From contig NZ_JAAUWW010000001.1 of the NCBI RefSeq assembly GCF_014694375.1, positions 276,623 to 340,622 of the forward strand: a DNA stretch of 64,000 nucleotides. The letters are read 5' to 3'. Position 1 is the first letter of the stretch. Every line of letters starts with the position of its first letter. The notes beneath the pieces are model-generated. The model saw only the letters and a list, made by a program, of their open reading frames with translations, did no database searches and was not told the DNA's origin. The translations under genes were made by a program, and so were the position numbers. Below, piece after piece: positions 45,571-56,856 of this stretch. The DNA comes from Vibrio sp. S17_S38 (GTDB lineage: Bacteria; Pseudomonadota; Gammaproteobacteria; Enterobacterales; Vibrionaceae).

Positions 45571-47661
45571 TTACTTCTTCTCTGCTTCTTTACGTGCTTT
45601 AACGTCAGCAATTACTTGCTCTGATACGTTCATAGGACAAGGTGCGTAGTGTGCGAACTCCATAGAGAACTGACCACGACCTGAAGTCATTGTACGTAGA
45701 GAACCGATGTAGCCGAACATTTCAGAAAGTGGTACGTCAGCTTTGATACGAACGCCTGTAACGCCAGCTTCTTGGTCTTTGATCATGCCACGACGACGGT
45801 TAAGGTCACCAATAACATCACCAACGTGATCATCAGGAGTAAATACATCCACTGCCATGATAGGTTCAAGAAGTTGAGCGCCTGCTTTAGGCATAGTTTG
45901 ACGGAATGCACCTTTCGCTGCGATTTCAAATGCTACTGCAGATGAATCGACTGCGTGGAAACCACCATCGAATAATTCAACTTCAACGTCAAGTACTGGG
46001 AATCCTGCAAGAACACCTGTATTCATCATAGACTTAAAACCTTTTTCGATAGCAGGCCAGAATTCTTTAGGCACATTACCACCAACAACCACTGATTTGA
46101 ATGTAAAGCCAGTGTTTTGCTCGCCTGGTTTGATACGGTAATCAATTTTACCAAATTGACCAGAACCACCAGATTGTTTCTTATGAGTGTAGCTATCTTC
46201 AACCGCTTTAGTGATCGTTTCACGGTAAGCAACTTGTGGTTGACCAACAATAAGATCAACGCCGTAAGTACGCTTCAAGATATCTACTTTGATGTCTAAG
46301 TGAAGCTCACCCATACCTTTAAGGATGGTTTCGCCAGTCTCTTCATCAGTTTCAACTTGGAACGTTGGATCTTCTGCAACCATTTTACCAATCGCAATGC
46401 CCATTTTCTCAGAACCGCCTTTATCTTTAGGCTGTACAGCAATCGAGATTACTGGATTTGGGAATACCATTGGCTCAAGTGTTACTTGGTCTTTAGGATC
46501 ACATAGAGTATGACCTGTTTGAACGTTCTTCATACCAACGATAGCGATGATATCGCCCGCTTGTGCAAAAGTAAGTTCTTTACGCTCATCAGCTTGCATC
46601 TCAACCATACGGCCTACACGCTCAGTTTTGCCTGTGAACGAGTTCATGATGGTGTCACCTTTGTTCAATTTACCAGAGTAAATACGAACGAAAGTTAATG
46701 CACCAAAGCGGTCATCCATGATCTTAAATGCTAGAGCTTTAAAAGTTTCATCAGCAGAAACAATTGCATGCTTACCATTTTCGTTGCCTTCTTCATCCAT
46801 AAGAGGTTGAGGATCAACTTCTGTTGGAGAAGGTAGGTAATCAACAACAGCGTCTAATACTAATTGCATACCTTTGTTCTTAAACGCAGAACCACAGTAT
46901 GTTGGGAAGAACGCTAGGTCACGAGTACCTTTACGGATACAACGTTTAATGTCTTCTACAGAAGGCTCTTCACCTTCCATGTAAGCCATTAGTAATTCGT
47001 CATCTTGCTCAACAGCCGTTTCGATCATTTCTTCACGGTATTGCTCTACATCGTCAACCATGTCCGCAGGAACATCTTCAACAGTGTAGTTTTCTGGAAG
47101 ACCAGTTTCGTCCCAGATGTAAGCTTTACGAGAAAGAACGTCTACAACGCCTTTAAAGTCATCTTCGATACCGATTGGTAGAGTCATGATAAGTGGAGTA
47201 GCACCTAGTACTTTCTTCACTTGCTCTGTAACACGGTAAAAATCTGCACCCATACGGTCCAGTTTGTTTACGAAGATAATACGTGCAACTTCTGAGTCAT
47301 TCGCATAACGCCAGTTAGTTTCTGATTGAGGTTCAACACCACCAGAACCACAGAATACACCGATACCACCATCAAGAACTTTAAGAGAACGATATACTTC
47401 TACTGTAAAGTCAACGTGTCCAGGGGTGTCGATTACGTTGAAACGGTGGTCTTTCCAGAAACAACTTACTGCAGCAGATTGGATAGTAATCCCGCGCTCA
47501 GCTTCCTGTTCCATGAAGTCAGTCGTTGATTCGCCATCATGTACTTCACCAGTTTTGTGAATAGTACCAGTTAGCTTTAGGATACGCTCAGTTGTGGTTG
47601 TTTTACCCGCATCAACGTGGGCAAAAATACCAATGTTTCTGTATTTTGATAAATCAGTCAT
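45571..47661 (-). CDS. fusA2: Elongation factor G, second copy (696 aa)
   Basis: A translation GTPase that drives ribosomal translocation or recycling. The five EF-G domains are present: P-loop [13 protein letters not shown] near 14-26, [13 protein letters not shown] (switch I), [17 protein letters not shown], and the domain IV/V sequences [11 protein letters not shown] and [20 protein letters not shown]. No rpsL, rpsG or tuf gene is adjacent, so this is the stand-alone copy found near radA in Vibrio, not the str-operon copy. Codons are strongly biased to favoured forms (GGT, AAC, CGT), suggesting high expression. Functional split between the two copies cannot be told here. Confidence 0.93.
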   Translation of the reverse strand: MTDLSKYRNIGIFAHVDAGKTTTTERILKLTGTIHKTGEVHDGESTTDFMEQEAERGITIQSAAVSCFWKDHRFNVIDTPGHVDFTVEVYRSLKVLDGGIGVFCGSGGVEPQSETNWRYANDSEVARIIFVNKLDRMGADFYRVTEQVKKVLGATPLIMTLPIGIEDDFKGVVDVLSRKAYIWDETGLPENYTVEDVPADMVDDVEQYREEMIETAVEQDDELLMAYMEGEEPSVEDIKRCIRKGTRDLAFFPTYCGSAFKNKGMQLVLDAVVDYLPSPTEVDPQPLMDEEGNENGKHAIVSADETFKALAFKIMDDRFGALTFVRIYSGKLNKGDTIMNSFTGKTERVGRMVEMQADERKELTFAQAGDIIAIVGMKNVQTGHTLCDPKDQVTLEPMVFPNPVISIAVQPKDKGGSEKMGIAIGKMVAEDPTFQVETDEETGETILKGMGELHLDIKVDILKRTYGVDLIVGQPQVAYRETITKAVEDSYTHKKQSGGSGQFGKIDYRIKPGEQNTGFTFKSVVVGGNVPKEFWPAIEKGFKSMMNTGVLAGFPVLDVEVELFDGGFHAVDSSAVAFEIAAKGAFRQTMPKAGAQLLEPIMAVDVFTPDDHVGDVIGDLNRRRGMIKDQEAGVTGVRIKADVPLSEMFGYIGSLRTMTSGRGQFSMEFAHYAPCPMNVSEQVIADVKARKEAEKK

Positions 47662-47934
47662 TGTCTTACTCTATTAATAGGATATAAAGTTCGCGCAGAG
47701 TATAACACAATCTGTCAAGACTGATATCCCCTGCGCACATTTGAATAAAAAATCTTTCGGCCTACCACTTTTAAGCTGGTAAGCCACTGTTGTTGAGGTT
47801 TAGCTCTATAGTATATTCGAGCTATTACGGCTAAATTATGGTCCATCAGCAATGTCTGCTATGGTCTCATTTTGCCAAATAATGGATATTGTGGCGGCAT
47901 TTTAAGCAAAAATAAAAAAAGTGAAAGGATTAGC

Positions 47935-48624
47935 ATGAGAAAATGGATAAAAAAATGGCTATTACGCTTAATTATTACTTTCATCGGATTATCTATTCTC
48001 ATAACTCTCCCTTTAAGATGGGTAAATCCTGTGATTTGGAGCTGGAAATTGCAACGTGAATTGTCACCACCAAGCCAATACCAACAGCGCACAGCCGCAA
48101 AATGGGCGACGTTAGATAAAATATCACCTAATATGCAACTTGCGGTTATTGCATCAGAAGATCAGCGATACCCAAATCATCATGGTATTGATTTGATTTC
48201 TACCAGCGAAGCTGTTGAAGATATTATTTCTGGCGAGCGACGTAGAGGTGCCAGCACAATAACTCAACAAACCGTGAAAAATCTATTTTTATGGCCCGGT
48301 GAAAGTTTAGTCAGGAAAGCAATCGAGGCATGGCTAAGTGTTATCGTTGAATTGGAGTGGGGAAAGCATCGTATTCTTGAAATTTATTTAAATCTCGTGG
48401 AATTTGGTCCCGGTATCTTTGGTGTCGAAGCTGCCAGCAAGCATTTTTTCGGAATTAATGCTAGCCAGCTTTCAATGTCACAAGCAGCACAATTGGCGGC
48501 TGTTTTACCCAATCCTTATTTATTTAAAGTAAACAGACCTACTCAATATCAATGGCAAAGAATTGATTGGATAGAAACTCAAATGAATCAATTAGGATTT
48601 GGCTATTTAAAGGAAATGGATTGA
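47935..48624 (+). CDS. mtgA: Monofunctional biosynthetic peptidoglycan transglycosylase (229 aa)
   Basis: Polymerises lipid II glycan strands (GT51 family) at the inner membrane. One N-terminal transmembrane helix (about 8-28), then the five glycosyltransferase motifs: VIASEDQRYPNHHGID with the catalytic Glu, RRGASTITQQTVKNLFLW, KAIEAWLSVIVELEWGKHRILEIYLNLVEFG with the second Glu, GIFGVEAASKHFFG and AAQLAAVLPNPY. There is no transpeptidase domain. The ATG at 47935 has AAAGGA upstream; a longer start at 47872 lacks support. It ends 8 nt from convergent radA. Confidence 0.95.
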   Translation: MRKWIKKWLLRLIITFIGLSILITLPLRWVNPVIWSWKLQRELSPPSQYQQRTAAKWATLDKISPNMQLAVIASEDQRYPNHHGIDLISTSEAVEDIISGERRRGASTITQQTVKNLFLWPGESLVRKAIEAWLSVIVELEWGKHRILEIYLNLVEFGPGIFGVEAASKHFFGINASQLSMSQAAQLAAVLPNPYLFKVNRPTQYQWQRIDWIETQMNQLGFGYLKEMD

Positions 48625-48632
48625 AAGATAAC

Positions 48633-50015
48633 TTAAAGTTCATCAAACGCATCAATCGCTTCCGATAGCTTCTTCACACCGTGAATTTGCATCCCTGCAA
48701 TGCCACCTTTGGGCATATTCGCAGCAGGAACAATGGCACGCTTAAAGCCGTGTTTGTACGCTTCCATTAAACGCTCTTGACCACTAGGTACGGGGCGAAT
48801 CTCCCCAGCTAAACCCACCTCTCCAAACACCACTACATCTTTCGGTAATGGTCGATCTTTAAAGCTCGATAGCAGAGCCATTAACAAGGAAAGATCGGCG
48901 CTAGTTTCCGCCACTTTTACCCCACCAACAACGTTAACAAATACATCTTGGTCGGCCATTTGCAAACCGCCATGTTTATGTAATACCGCTAATAACATGG
49001 ACAAGCGATTTTGATCCAAACCAACGGCAACACGGCGTGGATTAGAAAGCTGTGAGTAATCCACCAGCGCCTGAATTTCGACCAGCAACGGCCTTGTTCC
49101 TTCCCACACCACCATCACAGAGCTGCCAGATGTTTCTTCATCACCACGAGACAAGAAGATAGCAGAAGGATTACTCACCTCTTTCAATCCTTGTCCTGTC
49201 ATGGCAAATACGCCGAGCTCATTGACGGCACCAAAACGGTTTTTATGGCTACGCAAGGTTCTAAAACGACTATCTGCACTACCATCTAATAAAACAGAAC
49301 AGTCAATAATATGCTCCAGGACTTTAGGTCCTGCCAAGGTGCCATCTTTAGTCACATGGCCAACCAAGAAAACAGCTACATTATTTTTTTTTGCATAACG
49401 AGTCAGAGTGGTCGCGGACTCCCTAACTTGAGAAACACTACCGGGAGAGGATTGAACGTCCGCTACATGCATAACTTGGATTGAATCTATTACGATGATC
49501 TTCGGCTGTTCTTTTTCAGCTATTTGACAAATTTTATCGACATTGGTTTCCGATAACATTTTCAAATGATCCTTGGGTAAACCTAAACGAGAGGCACGCA
49601 TAGCGACCTGCTGTAGTGATTCTTCCCCCGTAACATAAAGGGTCGACATCTGCGCCGCGAGTCGACATACAGTTTGGAGTAATAAGGTACTTTTACCTGC
49701 GCCGGGATTACCACCGATTAACACCGCTGATCCCGGAACAATTCCGCCCCCCAAAACACGATCAAATTCTTTAAAACCGGTTGAAAAGCGTGGGACTTCT
49801 TGCAAATCAATTTCAGAAAGATTTTGAACTTGGGATTCTGATCCGCTACCTGCATAACCCGATAAACGCTCATTACGCGCCACTTGAGGAGAAGCGGCAA
49901 GGCGAACTTCTGTAATGGTATTCCATGCACCACAAGCATTACACTGCCCTTGCCAACGTGGAAAATCTGCTCCGCAATCATTGCAGACATAAGCTCGTTT
50001 TGCTTTGCTTACCAT
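48633..50015 (-). CDS. radA: DNA repair protein RadA/Sms (460 aa)
   Basis: A RecA-like ATPase that drives branch migration of recombination intermediates. The N-terminal zinc finger is CNDCGADFPRWQGQCNACG (Cys4). Walker A is IGGNPGAGKSTLL near 97-109, the RadA-specific KNRFG motif is in SHKNRFGAVNELGVF, and a Lon-protease-like domain forms the C-terminal third (FVNVVGGVKVAETSADLSLLMALLSS). Same length as E. coli RadA. The serB gene lies just upstream on the same strand. Confidence 0.97.
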   Translation of the reverse strand: MVSKAKRAYVCNDCGADFPRWQGQCNACGAWNTITEVRLAASPQVARNERLSGYAGSGSESQVQNLSEIDLQEVPRFSTGFKEFDRVLGGGIVPGSAVLIGGNPGAGKSTLLLQTVCRLAAQMSTLYVTGEESLQQVAMRASRLGLPKDHLKMLSETNVDKICQIAEKEQPKIIVIDSIQVMHVADVQSSPGSVSQVRESATTLTRYAKKNNVAVFLVGHVTKDGTLAGPKVLEHIIDCSVLLDGSADSRFRTLRSHKNRFGAVNELGVFAMTGQGLKEVSNPSAIFLSRGDEETSGSSVMVVWEGTRPLLVEIQALVDYSQLSNPRRVAVGLDQNRLSMLLAVLHKHGGLQMADQDVFVNVVGGVKVAETSADLSLLMALLSSFKDRPLPKDVVVFGEVGLAGEIRPVPSGQERLMEAYKHGFKRAIVPAANMPKGGIAGMQIHGVKKLSEAIDAFDEL

Positions 50016-50097
50016 GGTTTTCTCTCAAGTAATTTAAACGTTATACCTTACGACATTAAGTTTATAAGGATCTAAAAGCTTAAGTGTATAAAATAGG

Positions 50098-50123
50098 AAA
50101 AGCAGAACTACTAAGCTCTGCTT
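50098..50123 (-). terminator. Terminator of serB
   Basis: AAGCAGA (50100-50106) pairs with TCTGCTT (50117-50123). On the minus strand the stem is followed by TTCCTATTTTAT. It lies about 25 nt past the serB stop. Confidence 0.6.
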
Positions 50124-50147
50124 CTTGTTCTAAGTTTCAGGTTTAGG

Positions 50148-51128
50148 CTACGGGATAGCCTTCCAACTCACGCGCTTTTGTTTAATCAAAGCGGCAGATA
50201 AAATACAAATCACACCACCAAGTCCGGCATATCTAACTACGGTTTGTGCTTGTTGCTCAACTTTCGGTTTAGCATGATAAGCAACACCCAATCCAGCAGC
50301 TGCCATCATAACCAAATCATTCGCCCCATCACCTACTGCAATCGTATTGTGTTGCTCTACATCGTACTCATCGGCTAAACTCACCAAGATATCCGCTTTA
50401 GTTTGAGCGGAAACGATATCCCCTAAAACGTTACCCGTCAGTTTCCCATCAATAATTTCAAGCGTATTAGACTGAGCATGATCAAGCCCAAGTACTGATT
50501 TTAGATGATCCGAGAAATAAGTGAAGCCACCAGATGCAATCGCCGTTTTCCAACCTAACAAGGTTAAAGTATTCACCAGTTCTTCAAGCTCTGGCATAAA
50601 AGGTAAATGAGTTCGAACTTTCTCAAGAATAGACTCATCCGCTCCGGCTAAAGCCCCAACTCGTTCACGTAAACTAGCTTCAAAGTCTAATTCACCTTGC
50701 ATTGCCCGTTCTGTAATCGCCGACACTTGCTCTCCAACGCCGGCTAATTTCGCAATTTCATCAATACATTCAATTTGAATCGCAGTGGAATCCATATCCA
50801 TCACAATTAAGCCCGGTTTGTGTAATTCAGGCAAAACATTAATGGGAGCACAATCAAGATGCATACCATGAACAAATTCCATTAATTCTGGTGACAATGA
50901 ACCTGACATCAACGCCACTTCATAACGACCAACCTTCCACGCATCTAAAACAGCATGAAGTTCACCAGTAAACGTCTCAATTGCATCAAAATATTCGGGA
51001 GGTAAATATTCCCCAAAGACGATCCATTGAGCATTTATTTTGGTTAAACAACTGTGAGTCTTCGTTTCAGGAAATCTCTTTAAGAGCGACATATTACGCT
51101 GTATTTTCAATTTTTTTGCTACATCCAT
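50148..51128 (-). CDS. serB: Phosphoserine phosphatase (326 aa)
   Basis: Last step of serine synthesis, dephosphorylating O-phosphoserine (HAD superfamily). An N-terminal ACT-like region of ~110 residues precedes the catalytic core, with nucleophile motif VMDMDSTAIQIECIDEIAKLAG, motif II ASGGFTYF, and motif III/IV GDGANDLVMMAAAGLG. The start at 51128 has AGGA 8 nt upstream and gives MDVAKKLKIQRN; a start five codons upstream is less likely. E. coli SerB is 322 aa. It is divergent from ytjB, as in E. coli (serB/ytjB). Confidence 0.96.
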   Translation of the reverse strand: MDVAKKLKIQRNMSLLKRFPETKTHSCLTKINAQWIVFGEYLPPEYFDAIETFTGELHAVLDAWKVGRYEVALMSGSLSPELMEFVHGMHLDCAPINVLPELHKPGLIVMDMDSTAIQIECIDEIAKLAGVGEQVSAITERAMQGELDFEASLRERVGALAGADESILEKVRTHLPFMPELEELVNTLTLLGWKTAIASGGFTYFSDHLKSVLGLDHAQSNTLEIIDGKLTGNVLGDIVSAQTKADILVSLADEYDVEQHNTIAVGDGANDLVMMAAAGLGVAYHAKPKVEQQAQTVVRYAGLGGVICILSAALIKQKRVSWKAIP

Positions 51129-51373
51129 GTTTCTTATCCTCATCTAATCTGATCCAAGTTACCTTATTGCAAATTAGTTATGCAAGCCTTTCACTCTTTC
51201 ATATACAAAATGCTCACTTGATAAGCAAATTTATACCCATGATCAAATGAATTGAGACTGAGAGTGGCGTTAATAGCGAGGGAAGGCATATTATTTTCAG
51301 AAACATCTACACTTCAGTTATACTGGATCGCATTGTTCTGGCTTAAATATCCATAGTACAGGTTAAGTAATTT

Positions 51374-52008
<635 letters not shown>

Positions 52009-52030
52009 TAAACTTTAAAATACTTCCAAC

Positions 52031-52067
52031 AAAAAAGCGCCCTAATCTTATCAATTAGGGCGCTTTT
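52031..52067. terminator. Bidirectional terminator between ytjB and deoD
   Basis: GCGCCCTAAT (52037-52046) pairs with ATTAGGGCGC (52054-52063), 7-nt loop, with AAAAAA on the left and TTTTATAT on the right. It serves ytjB and the deo operon. Confidence 0.92.
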
Positions 52068-52092
52068 ATATATCAGTTTATAAAGGAAATGA

Positions 52093-52812
52093 TTACTCTT
52101 TATCACCCAGTAAAACGGAGTCTAATGCAATATAAATCATTTCGTTAAACGTAGTTGCACGTTCATCTGATGTAGTTTGCTCACCAGATTTAATATGATC
52201 AGATACAGTACAAATCGCCACCGCTTTTGCGCCATATTCAGCCGCTGCACCATAAATGCCCGCCGCTTCCATTTCCACACCTAGAATATCGTATTTATCC
52301 ATAACGGTGAACATATCTGGATCAGGCGTATAGAACAAATCAGCGGAGAAAAGGTTACCGACTTTCACTTTAATGCCACGTGCTTTAGCTGCTTCTTCAG
52401 CATTTTTAACCATGTGATAATCTGCAATCGCAGCAAAATCGTGATCTTTAAAGCGCATGCGGTTTACTTTAGAATCGGTACATGCACCCATTCCAATAAC
52501 GACATCACGCAATTTAATATCGTCACTTACTGCGCCACAACTGCCCACACGAATGATTTTCTTGACGCCAAAATCTTTGAAAAGCTCAGTAACATAAATA
52601 GAACAAGAAGCAATACCCATGCCATGACCCATTACTGAAACTTTACGGCCTTGATAAGTACCTGTGTAGCCAAACATGTTGCGTACGTTACAAACTTGTA
52701 CCGCATCATCTAAAAAGTTCTCTGCAATATATTGCGCACGAAGTGGATCACCCGGCATCAATACTACGTCTGCAAAGTCACCCATTTCAGCATTAATATG
52801 TGGAGTTGCCAT
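52093..52812 (-). CDS. deoD: Purine-nucleoside phosphorylase DeoD (239 aa)
   Basis: Phosphorolysis of purine (deoxy)ribonucleosides to base and (deoxy)ribose 1-phosphate; hexameric trimer-of-dimers type. [64 protein letters not shown] (nucleoside site) and [10 protein letters not shown] (Asp catalytic region) are all present. Same length as E. coli DeoD. Last gene of the deoCABD cluster, 69 nt after deoB. Confidence 0.97.
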   Translation of the reverse strand: MATPHINAEMGDFADVVLMPGDPLRAQYIAENFLDDAVQVCNVRNMFGYTGTYQGRKVSVMGHGMGIASCSIYVTELFKDFGVKKIIRVGSCGAVSDDIKLRDVVIGMGACTDSKVNRMRFKDHDFAAIADYHMVKNAEEAAKARGIKVKVGNLFSADLFYTPDPDMFTVMDKYDILGVEMEAAGIYGAAAEYGAKAVAICTVSDHIKSGEQTTSDERATTFNEMIYIALDSVLLGDKE

Positions 52813-52881
52813 GTTTATTTCCTTGTTAGTGTTGATGCACCGCTTAGATTCAAGTGGTGACTAAGATAAATGATTGTATAT

Positions 52882-54105
52882 TTATAGAAACGACTTACCG
52901 TAATCCATATCTGAAGTACCAAAATACTCCGCTAAACTTTGACCAATATCAGCAAAAGTATCACGACGACCTAATGAACCAGCAGGTACTTTAGGGCCAG
53001 AAACTAAGACTGGAATGTGCTCGCGAGTATGATCGCTCCCCGGCCATGTTGGATCACAACCATGATCAGCAGTTAAAATCAGAACATCATCAGGTTGTAA
53101 AATCGCTTGAATTTCAGGTAAGCGTTTATCGAAATACTCCAGAGCTGCAGCGTAACCAGCAACATCACGGCGATGCCCATAAGATGAATCAAAATCGACA
53201 AAGTTAGTAAAGACGATGGTGTTATCACCAGATCGTTTTACTTGCTCAAGTGTCGCATCGAATAATGCTTCTAGGCCGGTAGCTTTGAATTTTTGAGTAA
53301 TACCACAACCTGCGTAAATATCAGATATTTTACCGATTGAAACCACTTCACCATTTTTTTCATCGACTAGTTTTTGCAACACAGTCGCCGCTGGTGGCTC
53401 AAGCGATAAATCATGGCGATTACCAGTACGCGCAAATTCGCCAGCTTTCGCTCCGATAAATGGACGCGCAATAACGCGACCAATGTTATACGGCTCAAGC
53501 TCCTCACGGACAATTTCACATAATTCAAGTAAGTTATCCAAGCCATAAGTTTCTTCATGGCATGCGATTTGAAAGACTGAATCAGCAGAAGTATAGAAAA
53601 TCGGCCAGCCCGTCTTCATGTGTTCTTCACCCAGCTCGTCAAGAATAACCGTACCCGATGAATGACAGTTACCAAGATAGCCAGGAAGATTTGCTCGTTT
53701 AACTATGCTGTCTAGCAGCTCTTGAGGGAAACTATTTTTCTCATCACTGAAATACCCCCAATCAAACAACACTGGCACACCTGCAATTTCCCAGTGTCCA
53801 GATGGCGTATCTTTACCAGATGACAACTCGGCAGCATGACCGTAAGCGCCTGTAATAACAGCATCTTCATCAAGACCAATCGGGAACTTTCCTGTCGATT
53901 CTTGCGCCGCTTTACCCAAGCCTAATTTGGATAGATTTGGCAAACGTAATGGTCCAGTACGCTTATCATTATCAGCTAAACCTTGGCTACATTGCTCAGC
54001 AATATGTCCTAAAGTATCAGCGCCTACATCACCAAATTTCACTGCATCTTCTGATGCGCCGACTCCAAAAGAATCGAGTACTAAAATAATTGCACGTTTC
54101 ATCAT
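52882..54105 (-). CDS. deoB: Phosphopentomutase (407 aa)
   Basis: Interconverts (deoxy)ribose 1-phosphate and 5-phosphate; an alkaline-phosphatase-superfamily enzyme with two Mn ions. Metal-binding motifs are [18 protein letters not shown] (N-terminal Asp), [12 protein letters not shown] (the phosphorylated Thr loop) and [22 protein letters not shown] near the C-terminus. Two ATGs (54105 and 54102) follow GGAG; E. coli starts at the MKRA position, equivalent to 54102. Length matches the family. It lies 30 nt downstream of deoA. Confidence 0.97.
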   Translation of the reverse strand: MMKRAIILVLDSFGVGASEDAVKFGDVGADTLGHIAEQCSQGLADNDKRTGPLRLPNLSKLGLGKAAQESTGKFPIGLDEDAVITGAYGHAAELSSGKDTPSGHWEIAGVPVLFDWGYFSDEKNSFPQELLDSIVKRANLPGYLGNCHSSGTVILDELGEEHMKTGWPIFYTSADSVFQIACHEETYGLDNLLELCEIVREELEPYNIGRVIARPFIGAKAGEFARTGNRHDLSLEPPAATVLQKLVDEKNGEVVSIGKISDIYAGCGITQKFKATGLEALFDATLEQVKRSGDNTIVFTNFVDFDSSYGHRRDVAGYAAALEYFDKRLPEIQAILQPDDVLILTADHGCDPTWPGSDHTREHIPVLVSGPKVPAGSLGRRDTFADIGQSLAEYFGTSDMDYGKSFL

Positions 54106-54135
54106 TTATTCTCCTTCCAAGCTTGCTGGATCGCT

Positions 54136-55491
54136 TTATAGATCTTGAGCTCGGATTTGACGATAAATAGTTGGAGTTGCTTGATAGCTATTGCGATTAT
54201 CTGCAATAGTTATCGCTCGTTGTAACTCATCAGCGGCCTGCTGCCATTGCGTTTCTGTTCGAGCATGGATCATCGCAAGTGGTGTCATGTTATCCGCTGT
54301 TTCCCCTAAACGAATAAACTGATCAAACCCAACTGCATAATCAATTTTATCTGTTGCAACTTTACGACCACCGCCCATTGATACCACGGCCATACCAATG
54401 GCTCGAGTATCCATTGCGGTTACTGTTCCTGATTTTGGGGCATAAACTGGTTTGATTACCTCAGCTTCAGGCAAATAATCATGGTAATTTTCCATGAAAT
54501 CTTTCGGACCGCCAAGGCCGGCTACCATTTTACCAAAGCATTCCGCCGCACTGCCGTTATCTAACACGGTTTGCAATTTTTGTTGAGCATCATCAGCATC
54601 CGTTGCCAGATTTCCGAGCAACAACATTTCTGTGCACAAAGCCATGGTAACTTCGAATAAACGAGGATTGCGAATCTCACTTCGAGAATTCATTTCACCA
54701 TTTAAAAACTGTACTGCTTCACGAACTTCTACGGCATTACCAGCAGATGAGGCTAACACCTGATTCATATCCGTTAAAATTGCCGTAGTTTGAGTCCCAG
54801 CACCATTAGCTACCGCAACGATTGATTGCGCTAGCTCTTCAGACGCTTCATAGGTTGGCATAAACGCGCCAGAACCTACTTTGACATCCATGACTAATGA
54901 ATCCAGCCCAGCAGCCAATTTTTTAGATAAAATCGATGCCGTGATCAGTGAAATATTATCCACTGTTGCCGTAATATCACGCGTGGCGTAAACCCGTTTA
55001 TCTGCTGGTGCTAAATTGCCGGTTTGGCCAATGATCGCAATACCAGCTTCTTTGGTTACTTCGCCAAATAATTCATTAGTTGGCATAATATTATAACCCG
55101 GGATCGACTCTAGCTTGTCCAATGTGCCGCCAGTATGACCAAGACCACGCCCTGAAATCATAGGAACAAAGCCACCACATGCTGCCACCATTGCGCCAAG
55201 CATTAATGAGGTCACATCGCCCACACCACCCGTTGAATGTTTATCAACTATCGGGCCAGAGAAATTCATGTGAGACCAATCGATCACCATACCTGAATCT
55301 CGCATTGCACAAGTGAGCGCAATTCGTTCTGGCATCGTCATTTCATTAAAAAAAATGGTCATCGCAAAAGCAGCGATTTGACCTTCAGAAACCGTATCAT
55401 TAGCAACGCCTTGGATGAAAAAATTAATTTCTGCATCCGTTAACACTTCGCCATCACGTTTTTTTCGAATAATTTCTTGAGGTAAAAACAT
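54136..55491 (-). CDS. deoA: Thymidine phosphorylase (451 aa)
   Basis: Phosphorolysis of thymidine to thymine and deoxyribose 1-phosphate. The start at 55491 ([19 protein letters not shown]) aligns with E. coli DeoA and has AGGTT upstream; a frame extending 43 residues further is not family-like. Signature [15 protein letters not shown] is near residues 83-97, with [21 protein letters not shown] and [12 protein letters not shown] further on. E. coli DeoA is 440 aa; the extra residues include an insertion at [16 protein letters not shown]. Within the deoCABD cluster, 139 nt after deoC. Confidence 0.96.
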   Translation of the reverse strand: MFLPQEIIRKKRDGEVLTDAEINFFIQGVANDTVSEGQIAAFAMTIFFNEMTMPERIALTCAMRDSGMVIDWSHMNFSGPIVDKHSTGGVGDVTSLMLGAMVAACGGFVPMISGRGLGHTGGTLDKLESIPGYNIMPTNELFGEVTKEAGIAIIGQTGNLAPADKRVYATRDITATVDNISLITASILSKKLAAGLDSLVMDVKVGSGAFMPTYEASEELAQSIVAVANGAGTQTTAILTDMNQVLASSAGNAVEVREAVQFLNGEMNSRSEIRNPRLFEVTMALCTEMLLLGNLATDADDAQQKLQTVLDNGSAAECFGKMVAGLGGPKDFMENYHDYLPEAEVIKPVYAPKSGTVTAMDTRAIGMAVVSMGGGRKVATDKIDYAVGFDQFIRLGETADNMTPLAMIHARTETQWQQAADELQRAITIADNRNSYQATPTIYRQIRAQDL

Positions 55492-55630
55492 CACAACCTG
55501 CCTGCTTATGTATCTGAACGACATATCTTCTCTATTTACCATGAGGAACCCATGAAAAAGAGTAAGAGATAACCTAACCTTAATGCTCAGGTTATCCATA
55601 CCGACAAATAAGACTCTCAAAATAGAGAGA

Positions 55631-56404
55631 TTAGTAACCGCCTTCCGCTGCTTTTTCGCCTTTACCTAACGTGTTAAGTAAGTTAGCAAGTAAGCTTGAA
55701 GCACCAAAACGGTAATGCATATTATCGGCCCAATCAGCACCTAAAATACGGTCAGCCATAGCAAGGTAAGCTTGTGCATCTTCTGCGGTACGAACGCCAC
55801 CAGCTGGTTTGAAACCCACAGTTTTAGCAACGCCCATGTCTTTAATAACATTAAGCATAATTTCGGCAGATTCTGGTGTCGCATTAACAGGTACTTTACC
55901 TGTTGAGGTTTTAATGAAGTTGGCACCTGCTTCAATAGAAAGCTGTGAAGCACGCTTGATTAACGCTTCTTCTTTTAACTCGCCGGTTTCAATAATCACT
56001 TTTAGTAAAACATCACCACACGCGGCTTTACATTGTTTCACCAGTTCAAAACCAGTTTTCTCATCACCCGCAATAAGTGTGCGATATGGGAAAACCACAT
56101 CCACTTCATCTGCACCGTAAGCAATAGCTGCTCTGGTTTCAGCAACCGCGATATCAATATCTTCATTACCGTGTGGAAAGTTAGTTACAGTAGCAATTCT
56201 GATTTCTGGAGTGCCTTGTTCACGCAACGTTTTCTTCGCTATAGGAATAAAACGTGGGTAAATACAGATGGCAGCCGTGTTGCCTGCTAGTGATTTTGCA
56301 TCTTTGCATAAGGCAATCACCTTCTCATCCGTATCGTCTTCATTCAACGTGGTGAGATCCATTAATTTTAGTGCACGTAAAGCAGCTGCTTGTAAATCGC
56401 TCAT
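55631..56404 (-). CDS. deoC: Deoxyribose-phosphate aldolase (257 aa)
   Basis: Cleaves 2-deoxyribose 5-phosphate to acetaldehyde and glyceraldehyde 3-phosphate. Class I aldolase barrel; the Schiff-base Lys is in [20 protein letters not shown] near residue 168, and the proton-relay Lys is in [16 protein letters not shown]. Length matches E. coli DeoC (259 aa). First gene of the deo cluster; its leader has CRP- and CytR-like sites and a large palindrome over the promoter. Confidence 0.97.
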   Translation of the reverse strand: MSDLQAAALRALKLMDLTTLNEDDTDEKVIALCKDAKSLAGNTAAICIYPRFIPIAKKTLREQGTPEIRIATVTNFPHGNEDIDIAVAETRAAIAYGADEVDVVFPYRTLIAGDEKTGFELVKQCKAACGDVLLKVIIETGELKEEALIKRASQLSIEAGANFIKTSTGKVPVNATPESAEIMLNVIKDMGVAKTVGFKPAGGVRTAEDAQAYLAMADRILGADWADNMHYRFGASSLLANLLNTLGKGEKAAEGGY

Positions 56405-56622
56405 TTCTATCTCCGATGTTTAAATTATATCGATGAAGCTTTGATCAATGTTGTTGTTTAAAGTTTAGCCCATTAACCAAAACTGATGGACGTTGGTCCT
56501 AATAAATAGTATGAAATGAACGGACTTGGTTCCTTGAAGACTTAACGCTAAATAAAAAATTCAGCACTAATTGCAATCCTTGTCACCGCACAACCCAAAG
56601 TCTATAGGTTGTATACATAGTG

Positions 56623-56651
56623 ATTATACTGATAAACATTTTGTTATCAGT
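56623..56651 (-). promoter_or_regulatory. deoC promoter -10 overlapped by a palindrome
   Basis: On the minus strand TATAAT (56628-56623) is a perfect -10 for deoC. The palindrome ACTGATAA (56628-56635) / TTATCAGT (56644-56651), 8-nt loop, fills the -10 to -35 interval. Such a position suits a repressor operator (DeoR-like is possible). It could also form a plus-strand hairpin followed by TTTTG. Confidence 0.55.
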
Positions 56652-56665
56652 TTTTGTCTTTAACG

Positions 56666-56710
56666 CAAACGGTTTGTATCTCAAAAAAAATGTTAGATCA
56701 ATCACATTAT
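56666..56710. promoter_or_regulatory. LacI/CytR-like and CRP-like sites upstream of deoC
   Basis: CAAACGGTTTG (56666-56676), within GCAAACGGTT, resembles a LacI-family operator and matches the core found before nupC (58298-58311). A CRP-like site, TGTTA-N6-TCACA (56691-56706), lies next to it. Together they suggest cAMP-CRP activation with CytR-type repression, the classic control of deo genes. Confidence 0.55.
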
Positions 56711-56786
56711 TTCGGTGATGAAAACAAATCTATGACCTTCAATCTAACTATTTCAGATTAACAGCTCATATAACAGAAAATACAAA

Positions 56787-56825
56787 ACAAAAAGCCGTAG
56801 CAAAATCTGCTACGGCTTTAATATT
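56787..56825. terminator. Terminator of nupC
   Basis: AAAGCCGTAGCA (56791-56802) pairs with TGCTACGGCTTT (56808-56819), 5-nt loop, with A-rich left and T-rich right flanks. On the minus strand it follows the nupC stop by about 30 nt. Confidence 0.9.
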
Positions 56826-56856
56826 TTTCAATTGCGTCTATATATATAAACTCAAA

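Noticed and set aside
56628..56660. Plus-strand terminator upstream of deoC
   Set aside because: Nothing is transcribed toward it on the plus strand; its position over the promoter fits an operator better.
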